The position numbers and the translations under genes were made by a program. This document shows positions 39,331 to 50,466 of a DNA stretch of 64,000 nt, piece after piece (the stretch's first letter is position 1; each line of letters starts with the position of its first letter). The DNA comes from Bactericera cockerelli. Its lineage: Eukaryota > Arthropoda > Insecta > Hemiptera > Triozidae. The notes under the pieces are model-generated. The model made no database searches, was not told the origin of the DNA, and saw only the letters and a list, made by a program, of their open reading frames with translations. The stretch is from positions 3,918,311 to 3,982,310 of the forward strand of contig CM044966.1 of NCBI GenBank assembly GCA_024516035.1, written 5' to 3'.

Positions 39331-40987
39331 TACAGGGTGTCCCACCAAACTTGGACACCTCAAATTACTCGGCCCCTGAAAGAGTTTTTGAAAAATAAAA
39401 AAATCTAGGGTACATGTGCTAATTATGCGGTTTCATTTATGAAATTTATTTTATACAGGGTGGTTCAAAAGTTAGAAATTGAGGTGTCAACTTTTGATTT
39501 TTAAATAGATCGACCTGAATTTTATTTGATAATTTTACTTCTAAATGATTCCTGAGTACTTAAAAAAAAAAAATATTGCATACAGGCTGGTTTTTTTTCG
39601 ACCAATTTTTTTTCTAAATCTTAAATAACTCAAGTTCGGTTCATTTTTTCGATAACAAGAAAAGAATGTGTTTGTGTAATGAATACACGCACTTTCAATT
39701 GGCATCAAATTTTTTTTATACAGGGTGGTTCACAAGTGAAATAATGACTTGATTTTTTTTAAAACCGAGTTTTTTTAATTTTTTATTTAGGATTAATAAT
39801 TCTCGTCTAATTTTACACATTTTTCGTTAGTCATATCGAAAAACAAAACTAAAGAGTTGTACAGGGTGAGACATAATTTTTTTGTAACACCCTGTATATG
39901 GGCAGTCAAAGAGACGCAAAATTAAATACAAAGACTAAATATGCAAGAAAAACTTTGATTTTTAATTAAACTAAAAAGTTATGGTGTTTTAACTAATATT
40001 GTCGCATGGACCACCCTGTAGATATTTTCTTAAACTATCATGTAGGTACTCTAAGTTGTATAAAATTCAACAAACACTTCGAATCATGTGGGAAAAACAA
40101 GTAAAAAACACGAATTTGAAGCCATTTTCAATTTGGTGTCCACACTGAATGATTTTAAAACTTGAAATAAAAAGTAGGTAGGTGTAGACACAAAATTGAG
40201 CATGGCTTTTTGAATTCATTTTTTTTCTTTCAGATTTGGACTCCTCGTTGAATTTTAGACAGTTTCGACAACCCATATGATGGTTTAAGAAAATATCTAC
40301 AGGGTGGTCCATGCGACAATATTAGTTAAAACACCATAACTTTTCAGTTTAATTAAAAATCAAAGTTTTTCTTGCATATTTAGTCTTTATATTTAATTTT
40401 GCGTCTCTTTGACTGCCCATATACAGGGTGTTACAAAAAAATTATGTCTCACCCTGTACAACTCTTTAGTTTTGTTTTTCGATATGACTAACGAAAAATG
40501 TGTAAAATTAGACGAGAATTATTAATCCTAAATAAAAAATTAAAAAAACTCGGTTTTAAAAAAAATCAAGTCATTATTTCACTTGTGAACCACCCTGTAT
40601 AAAAAAAATTGATGCCATTTGAAAGTGCGTGTATTCATTACACAAACACATTCTTTTCTTGTTATCGAAAAAATGAACCGAACTTGAGTTATTCAAGATT
40701 TAGAAAAAAAATTGGTCGAAAAAAAACCACCCTGTATGTAATATTTTTGTTTAAAAAAGTACTCAGGAATCATTTAGAAGTAAAATTATTAAATAAAATT
40801 CAGGTTGATCCATTTAAAAATCGAAAGTTGACACCTCAATTTCTGACTTTTGAACCACCCTGTATAAAAAAAATTTCATAACTGAAACCGCATAATTAGC
40901 ACATGTACCCTAGATTTTTATATTTTTCAAAAACTCTTTCAGGGGCCGAGTAATTTGAGGTGTCCAAGTTTGGTGGGACACCCTGTA
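39331..40987. mobile_element. Foldback element 4, sibling of element 3
   Basis: Same ends, same internal ladder of ACAGGGTG/CACCCTGT motifs and same loop as 23515-25175, with a few percent difference. TA|CAG and CTG|TA borders. The right end is immediately followed by another TACAGGGTGTCCCGTATACA, the start of a different element. Confidence 0.92.
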
Positions 40988-41204
40988 TACAGGGTGTCCC
41001 GTATACAGATGCAAATATAATAACTACATCTTTGATTGTTCAAAAGTTAATAAAGCTCAAATTACTCTATGTATATTACCATTTTATTTTGAAACATATT
41101 CACAACTTAAGTTGTAGTTTTATTTATAATTTTTACAAGGAAATCATACATACATGGATACAAATTTACAAATATGGATGTCATTGCAAGTTACTAAGGT
41201 CGCA

Positions 41205-41300
41205 CCACCCCCGTGGCTCAGAGGTCAAGAGCATTGATTACTGATCCGGAGATTGCGGGTTCGAAGCCCGGCTGAACCAGAAAATTCTGACCGAGTTTTT
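41205..41300 (+). mobile_element. SINE-F head (tRNA-like)
   Basis: CCCCCGTGGCTCAGAGGTCA (A box), TGCGGGTTCGAAGCCCGGCT (B box and T stem), then GAACCAGAAAATTCTGACC. The T arm pairs well (GCGGG/CCCGG region), but the acceptor stem does not, so I call it a SINE head, not a tRNA gene. Single copy in this window. Confidence 0.5.
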
Positions 41301-41568
41301 GCGTTTCCGGAATATCATGGATGTAAAGGTGCCCTGAAGTAACTTACAAAAAAAAATCCATACGAACTATATTTTTCTTATAACATCCACCCAGTATACA
41401 TAGCACATTATGTACCTAATTATATATAATGTTTATAAAATATGTGTTCATGTAAAAATAAAATTGTTTCACGTAAGCACGGATAAAAAATAAAATCCCA
41501 TTATGTTGATAAATTTGTGTTTATTTTATTTCTCAAACCTGGGGCCCTGTTTCACGATAATTTTACAG

Positions 41569-41773
41569 TTCGAAATTAGTCAAGTCAACGAAAAGACAAA
41601 GATCCAGCAAGCACGGCAGTGTATCTTTACACGAACCGATTCAACCGGCTTTTCACACCCTCATATATTAGGTTCAATTGATCATAAAGATATGAAATTT
41701 GGAACAAAGATTTTCCTTCTATCTTTAAAAAGACATTGGAAATTTCAAGAGTCTATGCAAAATACTTTCAGAG
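41569..41773 (+). CDS. Candidate internal exon, 205 nt, unknown product
   Basis: An excellent acceptor (CGATAATTTTACAG|TTC) and donor (AGAG|GTAAGT) enclose one open frame: FEISQVNEKTKIQQARQCI, FTRTDSTGFSHPHILG, SIDHKDMKFGTKIFLL, RHWKFQESMQNTFRG. Phase 0 in, phase 1 out. I do not recognise the protein and found no partner exon, so it may belong to a gene extending outside, or be a relic. Confidence 0.35.
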
Positions 41774-42032
41774 GTAAGTAATTTTAAAATTTGCAATTTT
41801 ATCACTGACTAACTGATTGACTGACTGACTGACAGATCATCAAAATTTTGAGGCACGATGGTAAGGTTTATTGTAAAAGTAAAGGGAAAGATCTGAAATC
41901 CGGAACTTTCGCACTTATCATGCTGTTTGACGGTGTCGTTTTAGGGAGGAAGTATAATCGATTATTGCACAAGTTCCTAATAAACGTTCTCGTTGTCAAT
42001 CTTAGGTTTCTATTTCCACTTACAAAAAGAAA

Positions 42033-42616
42033 TGATATCCCACAAAAAACTACCGTTGAAAAAAAGCCAAGTTGCAAAACTCCTATCCGAAAACTTTTAT
42101 TCAATGAACACAGTAATATCTTGTTTGCGGCCAAGTTATCTTGGTACTAAACCTTTTGTTTATTATGAAATCCTGTTTTCTGAGTGTCTCATTTACTATA
42201 TTTTTAACTGCAAACTATCCTCTAACTTGGCAAGTTTTATGCCATCAGTTTATGGATTATTACGGCAATTTGTATAAATATAACCACCACAAGGAGAAAA
42301 CTAACCAAGTTAGAGGATAGTTTGGAGTTAAAAACATATAAAACTTGGCAAGTTTTATGCCATCAGTTTATGGATTATTACGGCAATTTGTATAAATATA
42401 ACCACCACAAGGAGCAAAACTAACCAAGTTAGAGGATAGTTTGAAGTTAAAAACATACAAAATGAGGAACTCAGAAAACGAGATTTAATAATAAACAAAA
42501 GGTTAAGTACCAAGATAACTTGGCTGCAAACAAGATATCACTGCGTTCATTGGATAAAAGTTTTTGGATAGGAGTTTTGGAACTGGGGCCTTTTTTCAAC
42601 GGTAGTTTTTTCGTGG
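42033..42616. mobile_element. Foldback element 7 with an internal 115-bp duplication
   Basis: Left ATCCCACAAAAAACTACCGT, right CAACGGTAGTTTTTTCGTGG. The arms contain CTTGTTTGCGGCCAAGTTAT and its inverted partner. The loop holds two near-identical direct copies of ATGCCATCAGTTTATGGATT, ATTACGGCAATTTG (at 42240 and 42357). Similarity to element 6 continues outward to about 41975. Confidence 0.75.
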
Positions 42617-42727
42617 TTTTTGTAATACCTCAGTGGCGCTAAGACACTGATTGCGTACTGTGTAAGATAGGGAAAACCGACGCTTAGCAATGACTGTGAG
42701 ATAAAATTTGTCTATTAATTTCGCCCC
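42613..42727 (-). mobile_element. MITE copy (same family as 33508-33635)
   Basis: On the plus strand TTTTTGTAATACCTCAGTGG, GTGTAAGATAGGGAAAACCG, TTGTCTATTAATTTCGCCCC. It abuts the right end of foldback 7. Confidence 0.7.
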
Positions 42728-42954
42728 TAGTATTTTATACACTTCTCTGAAGAAACGCCACCTGTGAGGACAAACTCATTGCTTTCACGTCACTGGTCAC
42801 AATTTTCCCACCTCTGAGCTCTGCCCGTAGTTTTGCACTTTCTGCCTGTTATTCTGCTCTTAGCCAGATCCTATTCCTTTTTCTATTACTCTGCACAGCA
42901 ATGTTGCCAGACTGTTTAAACTCTGATTCATTGGATGTGTAAACGGTATATGTG

Positions 42955-43455
42955 GAGGAGAGGAGAGAAAATAGAGAGAGGAGAGTAGAGAAAAAGAGAA
43001 TGAGAGAGAGAGAAATGTAGAAGGGAGAGAGAGAGAAGAGGAGAGGAGAGAAAAAGAGAAAGAGAAAGATAGAGGGAGAGAGAGAGAAGAGAGGAGAGGA
43101 GAAAGATGAAGGGAAAAAAGAAGATGGAGGGGAGAGAAAAAAGAGGAGGGGTAAGACGGAAGAAGAAAATTGAAAAGAGACGGAGAGAACAACAAGGAAG
43201 AGAGAGACATTTTGGAAGGGACTGACGGAACAGGGAATAAGCCGAATAAGTAAAGGAGTGAGGGAAAGAAGAAGAAGAAAGCGGAAGACGGAAGAATAAA
43301 AGGTAAAAGGGAGAGATGAATAAAAATATTGAAGAGAGAGATGTGGAAAGAGAAGGAGTGATAAGATGAAGCGATCGAGGACACAAGGAGAAAGCAAGAC
43401 AGGAACATGTAACAAAAAAGGACAAGATCAGAAGGAAAATGAAAAAAAAAAAAAG
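42955..43455. repeat. GA/purine-rich tract
   Basis: AGAGAGAGGAGAG-type repeats. The long minus-strand reading frames here are pure Ser/Leu/Phe low complexity. Confidence 0.9.
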
Positions 43456-43499
43456 GAAGAAATAGGATAGAAGAATTCTCAAATATAAATAACGTGAAA

Positions 43500-43818
43500 A
43501 AATTAAACAAACTTGAGTTATTCGAGTTTAAGAAAAAAAATTGGTCGAAAAAAAGCCACCCTGTATGTAAAATTTTTGTTTAAAAAAGTACGTAGAAACC
43601 ATTTAGAAGTGAAACTATCAAATAAAATTTAGGTCGATTCATTTAAAAATCGAAAGTTGACACCTCAATTTCTGACTTTTGAACCACCCTGTATAAAAAA
43701 AATTTCATGACTGAAACCGCACAATTAGGACATGTACCCTAGGATTTTTTATTTTTCAAAAACTCTTTCAGGGGCCGAGTAATTTGAGGTGTCCAACTTT
43801 GGTGGGACACCCTGTATT
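43500..43818. mobile_element. Right-end fragment of a foldback 3/4 family member
   Basis: CTTGAGTTATTCGAGTTTAA through to GGTGGGACACCCTGTA: only the last about 315 bp of the right arm is present, so there is no hairpin. Confidence 0.85.
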
Positions 43819-43909
43819 TTTTTTTTTGGTTCAAAATACTTCAATTTACTCAAATTGTTTGTATGTTACATATAAATAAATATATTAAAATACTAATACA
43901 CGAAAATAT

Positions 43910-44010
43910 CAGAGAAGAGAGAGAGAGAGACTGAGAAAGAGAGAAGAAGGAGAGAGAGAGGATAGAGAGAGAGAGAGACTGAGAAAGAGAGAGGAGAGAG
44001 AGAGAGATAA
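43910..44010. repeat. GA-rich tract
   Basis: GA microsatellite with a duplicated GACTGAGAAAGAGAG block. Confidence 0.9.
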
Positions 44011-44059
44011 TGTGTGGATTGTTTATAGGTCGTTTAATTATACATAGAAGAGGGTGTGG

Positions 44060-44250
44060 TAAAATAAGGCAATAATAGAATAAAGTTAAATCTTATTAGG
44101 AGATATTGATGTCGCGAATGCGTTCGACAGTGTTCTTGAGAAATAATTAATGCCACAAGGAACATGAGTGGGACCTTGGAAACTTTGTGGGTAGTAAGAA
44201 AATAGACGAGGAAGAGTGGAACTAGGAGAAATAAATAAAGTTCTTATTAC
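44060..44250 (+). pseudogene. LINE reverse-transcriptase scrap (AFDSV motif)
   Basis: Codons read EIDVANAFDSVLEK, matching the 'DxxxAFDSV' block of LINE reverse transcriptases. Stops follow at once. A second scrap of the same family is at 48940-49060 (DFDFKNAFDSVLEK, then a stop). Confidence 0.45.
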
Positions 44251-44339
44251 TTCCGTGAAATTTTTAATATTAGAAATCGGAAGTATTTGGTGAATAATAT
44301 CTTGTGATTTTTTAAAAATGTTATTTATTTATGATAATT

Positions 44340-44590
44340 TCCAATCACTCTCTTTCTTCTCTCCTTCTTTTCTGCTACCATAAATTTCTTTTCATTTTCA
44401 TTCACTCACCTATTTCTCTCTCGCTCTGACAGTCTGACTCTCTCTCTCTTTCTCTATTTAATATTATTTTTCTCCTCTCTTTCACTTTTTCTCTCTCTTC
44501 CTTTCTCACTCCATTTTTGCATCCTCTTTCCTATCGCTCTTTCGTTCTCTCTGATTTATTCATGCACTCGTCCATTATTTATGTCTATTT
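44340..44590. repeat. CT-rich tract
   Basis: Pyrimidine-rich low complexity, no gene. Confidence 0.8.
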
Positions 44591-45117
44591 GCGTATTGTG
44601 TTTGTCCTGGAGTTACCATGATAATTTTTTTGCATTATTGCTATCATCAACTTCATCATCATCATCATCATTATTATAAATTCCGCTACAGCCTTCAAAC
44701 GCTTTTTTAATAAACTTCATCAGCACTGCTTTTGCTATTTGCTAGATTGTGTATGCTTAGGGACTTTAGGGCATGCAATAAAAGAGTAATCAATTATGAA
44801 TAATTTCATAATGTGGATGGTTGTGATATATAATACTAATATTAATGATAAGAATAATGTTTATTATGATTTAATTACAAAACATCATAGGTCTCCCCAG
44901 TGCTCCTCTAAAGTGTAAAGGTACGAGGTGTATTTTCCAGGAATGTAATTTTGATCAAGGTGATGTTCTTTAGTACTGTTTATATATAGATTTTAATTGT
45001 TACTTTGATGTTTTTGCTGCTTTGTTTGGTATTGTTAATTCTGGTAATAATACTGTTATTTGAGAGCCTCTTTCCAGAAGCTTTCTCACTCTACAAATCC
45101 CAAAATCTCCCTTTTAA

Positions 45118-45413
45118 CTCTTTGCGGCACAGCTCGGATTTTTTTGAATAACCTTTCCGGCACGGTGGTCCCCAGAAAGACCACTTGGAAAATGTACCTT
45201 ACTGCACGGTGGTCCATATGAGAACTGTCTTTAGTATCGTCTCAGCACGCTTCACTCAGCCAGGGACCACTCAAGCTTCTTCCTATTGGATAAAAGTTTT
45301 CGGCTGTAGTCGGACATTGTCGTAGCTTTCACAGGGCACAACAAGTCAGGAGGGCCCGTGCAGTAAGGGTCAGATTTATGTGGTCCTCCTTGGGACCACC
45401 GTGCCGCAAAGAG
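45118..45413. mobile_element. 296-bp MITE with TTAA target duplication (piggyBac-like)
   Basis: TTAA at 45114-45117 and 45414-45417 flanks inverted ends CTCTTTGCGGCAC and GTGCCGCAAAGAG. Sub-terminal CACGGTGGTCC repeats occur on both sides in inverted order. TTAA targets are the hallmark of piggyBac transposases. No coding sequence. Confidence 0.8.
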
Positions 45414-45681
45414 TTAACCCGTTAAAATGACCCAGTCATAGTGTAGGTAGTTGAAAGGCAGATTTGGGAATTATGAGAGAGAAAGAAAGCTTTTTGGAAC
45501 AATGTCTGCTTTATTAATTGCTGATGAAAGTAACAAGAAAAGTCGAACCTAAAACTTGGTGGCAGACAAGGCATTATATTTTTATTTTTTAATATTATAT
45601 TATTTTCAAACGCATCATTTATAATGCAAATACATGAAGATTTACAATTTGATGTAACTAAAAAAGAAAAAAAAAAATATA

Positions 45682-45725
45682 CAGGGTGTCCCACCACAGC
45701 TGGACACCCATAATCACTTTATATT
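45682..45725. repeat. Isolated foldback-type end
   Basis: TACAGGGTGTCCCACCACAG, then CTGGACACCC: the same end as foldback 3/4, but the following sequence is unrelated. Confidence 0.5.
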
Positions 45726-46149
45726 TTCGGTTTATATTTTTTCAAGTTTCCGGTTATGGTAATTCAATTCTTGTTGATTGTTTTGTATAAAAAAAAATTG
45801 AATGTAGATGGATCATTAAAAATACATCACAAATGTCACAACCATGGGAACATTGATCTTACTCCCGCCACTAGAGTAGAATAATCTAGAAAAGAAGGGG
45901 AAAGAAAGAGGGAGAAAAATATATGGTCGAAAAATTGTGTATGCAATTCACTGTTTCTCACTCACTCGCTCTCCTGGGATTTCAGAGGGGAAAAAAAACC
46001 TGAAAAAAAAGAGACGATAATATTGTATGCTCAATTTTTTCCGTCGCGTCGTGCTAAATATTGACATTGTTTGCCATTGTTGTTGGGATGAGTGTTTACT
46101 GTTTTCAGAATTATGATCCAACTTGCAACTAGATGAAACCTCCGAAAGC

Positions 46150-46915
46150 TGTACTGTTCTTTATTTTTTTACACTTTATTAATTGTACATATTACATACA
46201 ACAAGATGATTACAAATTAATATACAATATAAGAGAAGAAAGAAGAAAAAATGATAATGAAAAAATCTGTGTAAACATCACCACCGACTTTCCTTATCCC
46301 CCAAAAAGGAGTCGAATTCCGCCACTGGTGACTCAACGATAAGAGATAACTGAAAATCAATGCCAAATTCGTAATCAGCACTTCAAAATCATTGAATTTG
46401 ATATGTCACAACCCCCATGTAGGATGAATAATAAAAAAGTTAGTCAAAGCGGGTCCCCCCCCAAATACCGGTAAATTGGGGCCGAGTTCCAAAAAGTTCA
46501 AGATATCAAAAAAATGATCAGAATAGACCCCTATTATTTTTTTAATCTAAGAAAATGTTGTTCTCTAAAAAATTTTGTATCTTTAACCAATTTAAAGAAG
46601 CGGCGCTTGCGGCTAGCATTTGCGGCCCTGTGGCCGCAAAATGCGGCCGATTTCAACCAAAAGTTTCGTGGTTCGTCTGGTGTATAAAATTAATTTGTGT
46701 ACCAAATTTCAAGTCTCTAGCTTTTACCGTTCTTGAGATATCCTGTTCACACACAGACAGACAGACAGACAGACGCACGGACCAATGGCTGAAAACAACT
46801 TTTTTGGTATCCTGAGGCCATGATTCGTCCAGAAATGTGAAAAACTGGGTAGGTCAAATTTTCGACGAATACAATACTTTCCTTATTATAAGATAAGGAA
46901 AGTAAAAATTATGAA
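46150..46915. other. No host gene; worn retroposon-like repeats
   Basis: 46160-46230 (TTTTTTACACTTTATTAATT and ACAAATTAATATACAATATA) resembles the LINE-A tail region at 57960-58070. 46690-46910 carries ACACAGACAGACAGACAGAC and ends TACTTTCCTTATTATAAGAT, AAGGAAAGTA, a palindromic end also seen at 50125-50190 and 62008-62036. Confidence 0.45.
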
Positions 46916-47018
46916 ATATATTTTATGAGTGATAACTCATTTTCGAGTTTCAAAAAATCCTATAATATTGAACAATCCACATGTAGACAACAAAGAAAAT
47001 CATCAGGAGACATAAAAA

Positions 47019-47144
47019 ATGAATCTCCTTTTTGAAGCAGATGATTTCCTTGAGTATCTAAAGAGGAAATGCGGCAGCTGTGATGGGCACAGTGCCTCGT
47101 TTATCAGACTTGGAGGGATTTCTTTATATTTTATAAATAGATAA
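47019..47144 (+). CDS. Small ORF, 41 codons, unknown
   Basis: MNLLFEADDFLEYLKRKCGS, CDGHSASFIRLGGISLYFINR. A stands at -3 of the ATG. Contains a CxxC pair (C18, C21). GC content is higher than the surroundings. No homolog is recognised and there is no other copy in this window. Could be chance. Confidence 0.22.
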   Translation: MNLLFEADDFLEYLKRKCGSCDGHSASFIRLGGISLYFINR

Positions 47145-47370
47145 ATGTAAATAGGAAATATACTATAATTAAGTAGTTGTGAGACTACAAGAAAGACGCA
47201 TCACACCAAAATATAATTATTGAACTTATCCAAGTGAAACACAGGTTTTTTTTAAGTTCCTGAAGGAAATTTTATGAATTGAGAGTTCAAAAAACTGGCT
47301 AAAAGATATTTATGAGCTGTAATTCAATACAAAAAATAGAGCAAAGTATTCTAAATCCACCGCAATTAGA

Positions 47371-47478
47371 ATGGAACCTCGCACAGCAGTACTAGTCTTC
47401 ACCGTCCTGGCAGGGACAATGATTATTATCATCTCCTTGATCTACATAACGAAGGGTTCACCCGGTTTCTCACCATAA
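47371..47478 (+). CDS. Small ORF, 35 codons: single-pass membrane micropeptide candidate
   Basis: MEPRTAVLVFTVLAGTMIII, ISLIYITKGSPGFSP, stop. The ATG has an optimal context (AGAATGG: A at -3, G at +4). Residues 7-26 form one hydrophobic helix, with Arg4 before it and Lys28 after it. Third codon positions are C/G-rich, unlike the AT-rich neighbours. The stop codon touches the start of the 572-bp tandem duplication, which would lie in its 3' untranslated region, and AATAAA occurs at about 47662. It resembles the size and layout of small membrane regulators such as the sarcolamban/sarcolipin or OST4 class, but I cannot match it to any. Confidence 0.35.
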   Translation: MEPRTAVLVFTVLAGTMIIIISLIYITKGSPGFSP

Positions 47479-47479
47479 T

Positions 47480-48623
47480 AATCAATCTGAACCCCATTCA
47501 TTCACTGACCTGGCACTGCAGCAAGCTCATCTATTCAAGGAAAAATGAAGCTCTTGAGGTTGAACAAGGTATTCATGAATGGATCACAAAAAGTATTGGG
47601 TGACTCTTTCAATATTAAATCTTTTGAATAATCTCATGTTTTCTTAAAAATTCAATCGAAATAAATATGAAAATTATTTAATTATACTATTGAAAATGCT
47701 CCACCCTTTAAAGTACATCATCTTTCTCTGTCTGTCACACGTAAACAAGTGAGGTGAAAAGAGACAGAGATGTATTCTATAGATATTTTTTTGGAAGCTG
47801 AAAACTGAGTGATAGAATGACAAAAACTTACAACAACGTTGTTTTTCTATTTGGAAATTTTGCTTTATTTATTCTATATCAGATATTGTTATTTCTTTTA
47901 AAAAAAAATAGTTAAATCAGGAGCAACAAATAACTCCACTCTTCCATTGGATTATTTTCAAAAAACCCCTTTTGTTTCTTTTTGGTGAGATCGGATTTAT
48001 TCGTAAATAAACATCAGAAAGTCTCGTATACAGATGTAAACAGATAATAATAATCAATCTGAACCCCATTCACTCACTGACCTGGCACTGCAGCAAGCTC
48101 ATCTATTCAAGGAAAAATGAAGCTCTTGAGGTTGAACAAGGTAGTTCATGAATGGATCACAAAAAGTATTGGGTGACTCTTTCAATATTAAATCTTTTGA
48201 ATAATCTCATGTTTTCTTAAAAATTCAATCGAAATAAATATGAAAATTATTTAATTATACTATTGAAAATGCTCCACCCTTTAAAGTACATCATCTTTCT
48301 CTGTCTGTCACACGTAAACAAGTGAGGTGAAAAGAGACAGAGATGTATTCTATAGATATTTTTTTGGAAGCTGAAAACTGAGTGATAGAATGACAAAAAC
48401 TTACAACAACGTTGTTTTTCTATTTGGAAATTTTGCTTTATTTATTCTATATCAGATATTGTTATTTCTTTTAAAAAAAAATAGTTAAATCAGGAGCAAC
48501 AAATAACTCCACTCTTCCATTGGATTATTTTCAAAAAACCCCTTTTGTTTCTTTTTGGTGAGATCGGATTTATTCGTAAATAAACATCAGAAAGTCTCGT
48601 ATACAGATGTAAACAGATGAGGT
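47480..48623. repeat. Two-copy tandem duplication, unit 572 bp
   Basis: AATCAATCTGAACCCCATTC starts at 47480 and 48052. The copies run through ACAGATGTAAACAGAT at 48046 and 48618 with only a few differences (one added G at about 48143), so the duplication is recent or an assembly artefact. Confidence 0.93.
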
Positions 48624-48649
48624 AAAAGATGTATGGGAAAACGAATTAT

Positions 48650-49080
48650 GAAAAGAAAGAGAATTTTAGAAGAAAATACTATCTCAAGATAATATATTAT
48701 TAAATATCATGAGAATGAAGGAAAAAGAGATCAGAAGGAGAAAAAATATCTGAAGTAGAAGTAATAGCATAAAAATAAGATAATAATAGAACAGAATTGA
48801 ATCTTATTAGAAGGAGAAAGAGAATCTTAAAAGAATAATACTATCTAAAGATAATATATTATTTTATAAGACTATATAAGAATGAAAGAGAAAAAATACC
48901 TGAAATAAAAGCACTAGCATAGAAGTATGATAATAATAGAGCAGAATTGAATCTTATTAGAAGATTTCGATTTCAAGAATGCATTTGACAGTGTTCTGGA
49001 GAAATGAGGAACGCCACAAGGAAGTGGATTGGGGCCATAGAATTATACGGTTAAGCAAACGATAAAGTATAGTATGGTAA
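48650..49080. pseudogene. Tandem AT-rich block ending in a LINE RT scrap
   Basis: Two diverged copies of a block of about 185 bp (GAGAATTTTAGAAGAAAATA ... GAATTGAATCTTATTAGAAG) precede DFDFKNAFDSVLEK and a stop at 48966-49010. Related to 44060-44250. Confidence 0.4.
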
Positions 49081-50190
49081 TCTATAAATCTACATAATCC
49101 GTAACACAAAAGGAGTGGTTACAGGGACGAGAAAAAGATTTTAGACAATTCTAAAAGCTGATATAGATAGGGACTGGTGTGTGAATGTATACATGTAAAA
49201 TTCTATTTGAAATAAAGAAATTTAATTAAAAAAATCATAACATTAAATGTTATGTAAATTTTACATAGTTTAATACTGAGAAACTAAACTTTTTAGTGCA
49301 TCAGGCGTTTTTGAAAGTGAAGAGTGAGCTGAATGGGGTGCAATAGTTCTAAATAATGGACGCAGTACTAGGAATTTCTTTTAGAAAAGACCCCAGATAT
49401 ATAATGTAATGTAATACTGAGAAAATGTCTTTTTGATTATCTATCTCTCTTTCAAATTTTTTATATAATTATATATATTTATTTTTTTTTTTTTCATACA
49501 CACACTATAATACATTTGCATTTACGTGTATGATAGGGTGTACCTATAAAATTCAGATAAAATCTCGAGAACTACACTGACGATAGTAAAATCTTTACAT
49601 AGATCATTTTCATAGCTCTAAAGGAGCCATTCAATGGTGACCTTGAGAAGTTTCTTGGATGATCCCTTCAAGGTCATGTTCTGCGGTCAATTCTGGAATT
49701 TTAAAAGGCACTTCCTATATATCAAGACATTTTTGAAATCTACAGAAAATTTCAAGTTCGAACAAATTCTTACTTGTAATTATTGTCACTCTCAAATTCA
49801 CAGTCTTTTGGGAGTGTGAGATTTTTTCCATCCTAAACTATGAGTGTGACGTGTCAAAACAGTCTACTTTTAGGTGATAAACACGATAGCAATTGAAGTT
49901 TTGTGTCCTCTCTAATTGAGATCCCAAAAATTCATTAAAACAAATACCTATGAACATGCTTTTTCTATTTTCAGTAGTTCTCAAGATATTTGAATGTCTC
50001 GTTGATAATGCGACACCTTGTATTATGTAAACTTTTTAATAAAACAAATACCTATGAACATGCTTACATACGAGAATTTCGTGCAGTTAATGAGGCAATG
50101 CGGTTTTTTTTCCCTTTTTTAATATACTTTCCTCATCCCATAATAAGGAAAGTATTTTTAGTTTCCTTATCCTATACCTAATAAGAAAAG
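49081..50190. other. No gene recognised; possible worn transposon
   Basis: Contains a 61-codon frame (MVTLRSFLDDPFKVMFCGQF ...) without recognisable features. 50125-50190 carries the GGAAAGTA palindromic ends noted at 46885. Otherwise AT-rich. Confidence 0.4.
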
Positions 50191-50194
50191 TATT

Positions 50195-50466
50195 ATTATT
50201 ATTATTTTACACTTTATTAGATATAAATGGACATAATCTGTTGGCATAATGGGACTACCTGTCTTGCGCTGACAGTCTAAATATAGCACTACTTTTACTT
50301 ATACTTATAAGGTACAATTTAAATAATTATTTAAACAATTAAAAAAAAAAATTGTTTCCTATACAATACAAAAAAATGAAAAAGAATAGAAAAATATAAA
50401 AAAAACATATGTCCTAACTAAAGGGCGGGGTTATTGCCTACGGCAATCTCTTCCACACAACCCTTT
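50195..50466 (-). mobile_element. LINE-A 3' end with internal insertion
   Basis: (ATT)n, TTTTACACTTTATTAGATAT, an inserted TTGGCATAATGGGACTACCT block (also at 61830-61855 in complement), then TCCTAACTAAAGGGCGGGG, hairpin ATTGCC-TAC-GGCAAT, CTCTTCCACACAACCC. Confidence 0.75.

Noticed and set aside
46133..46342. 69-codon frame with a signal-peptide-like start
   Set aside because: Overlaps a retroposon-tail-like segment (TTTTTTACACTTTATTAATT) and has low-complexity RREERRKND sequence.
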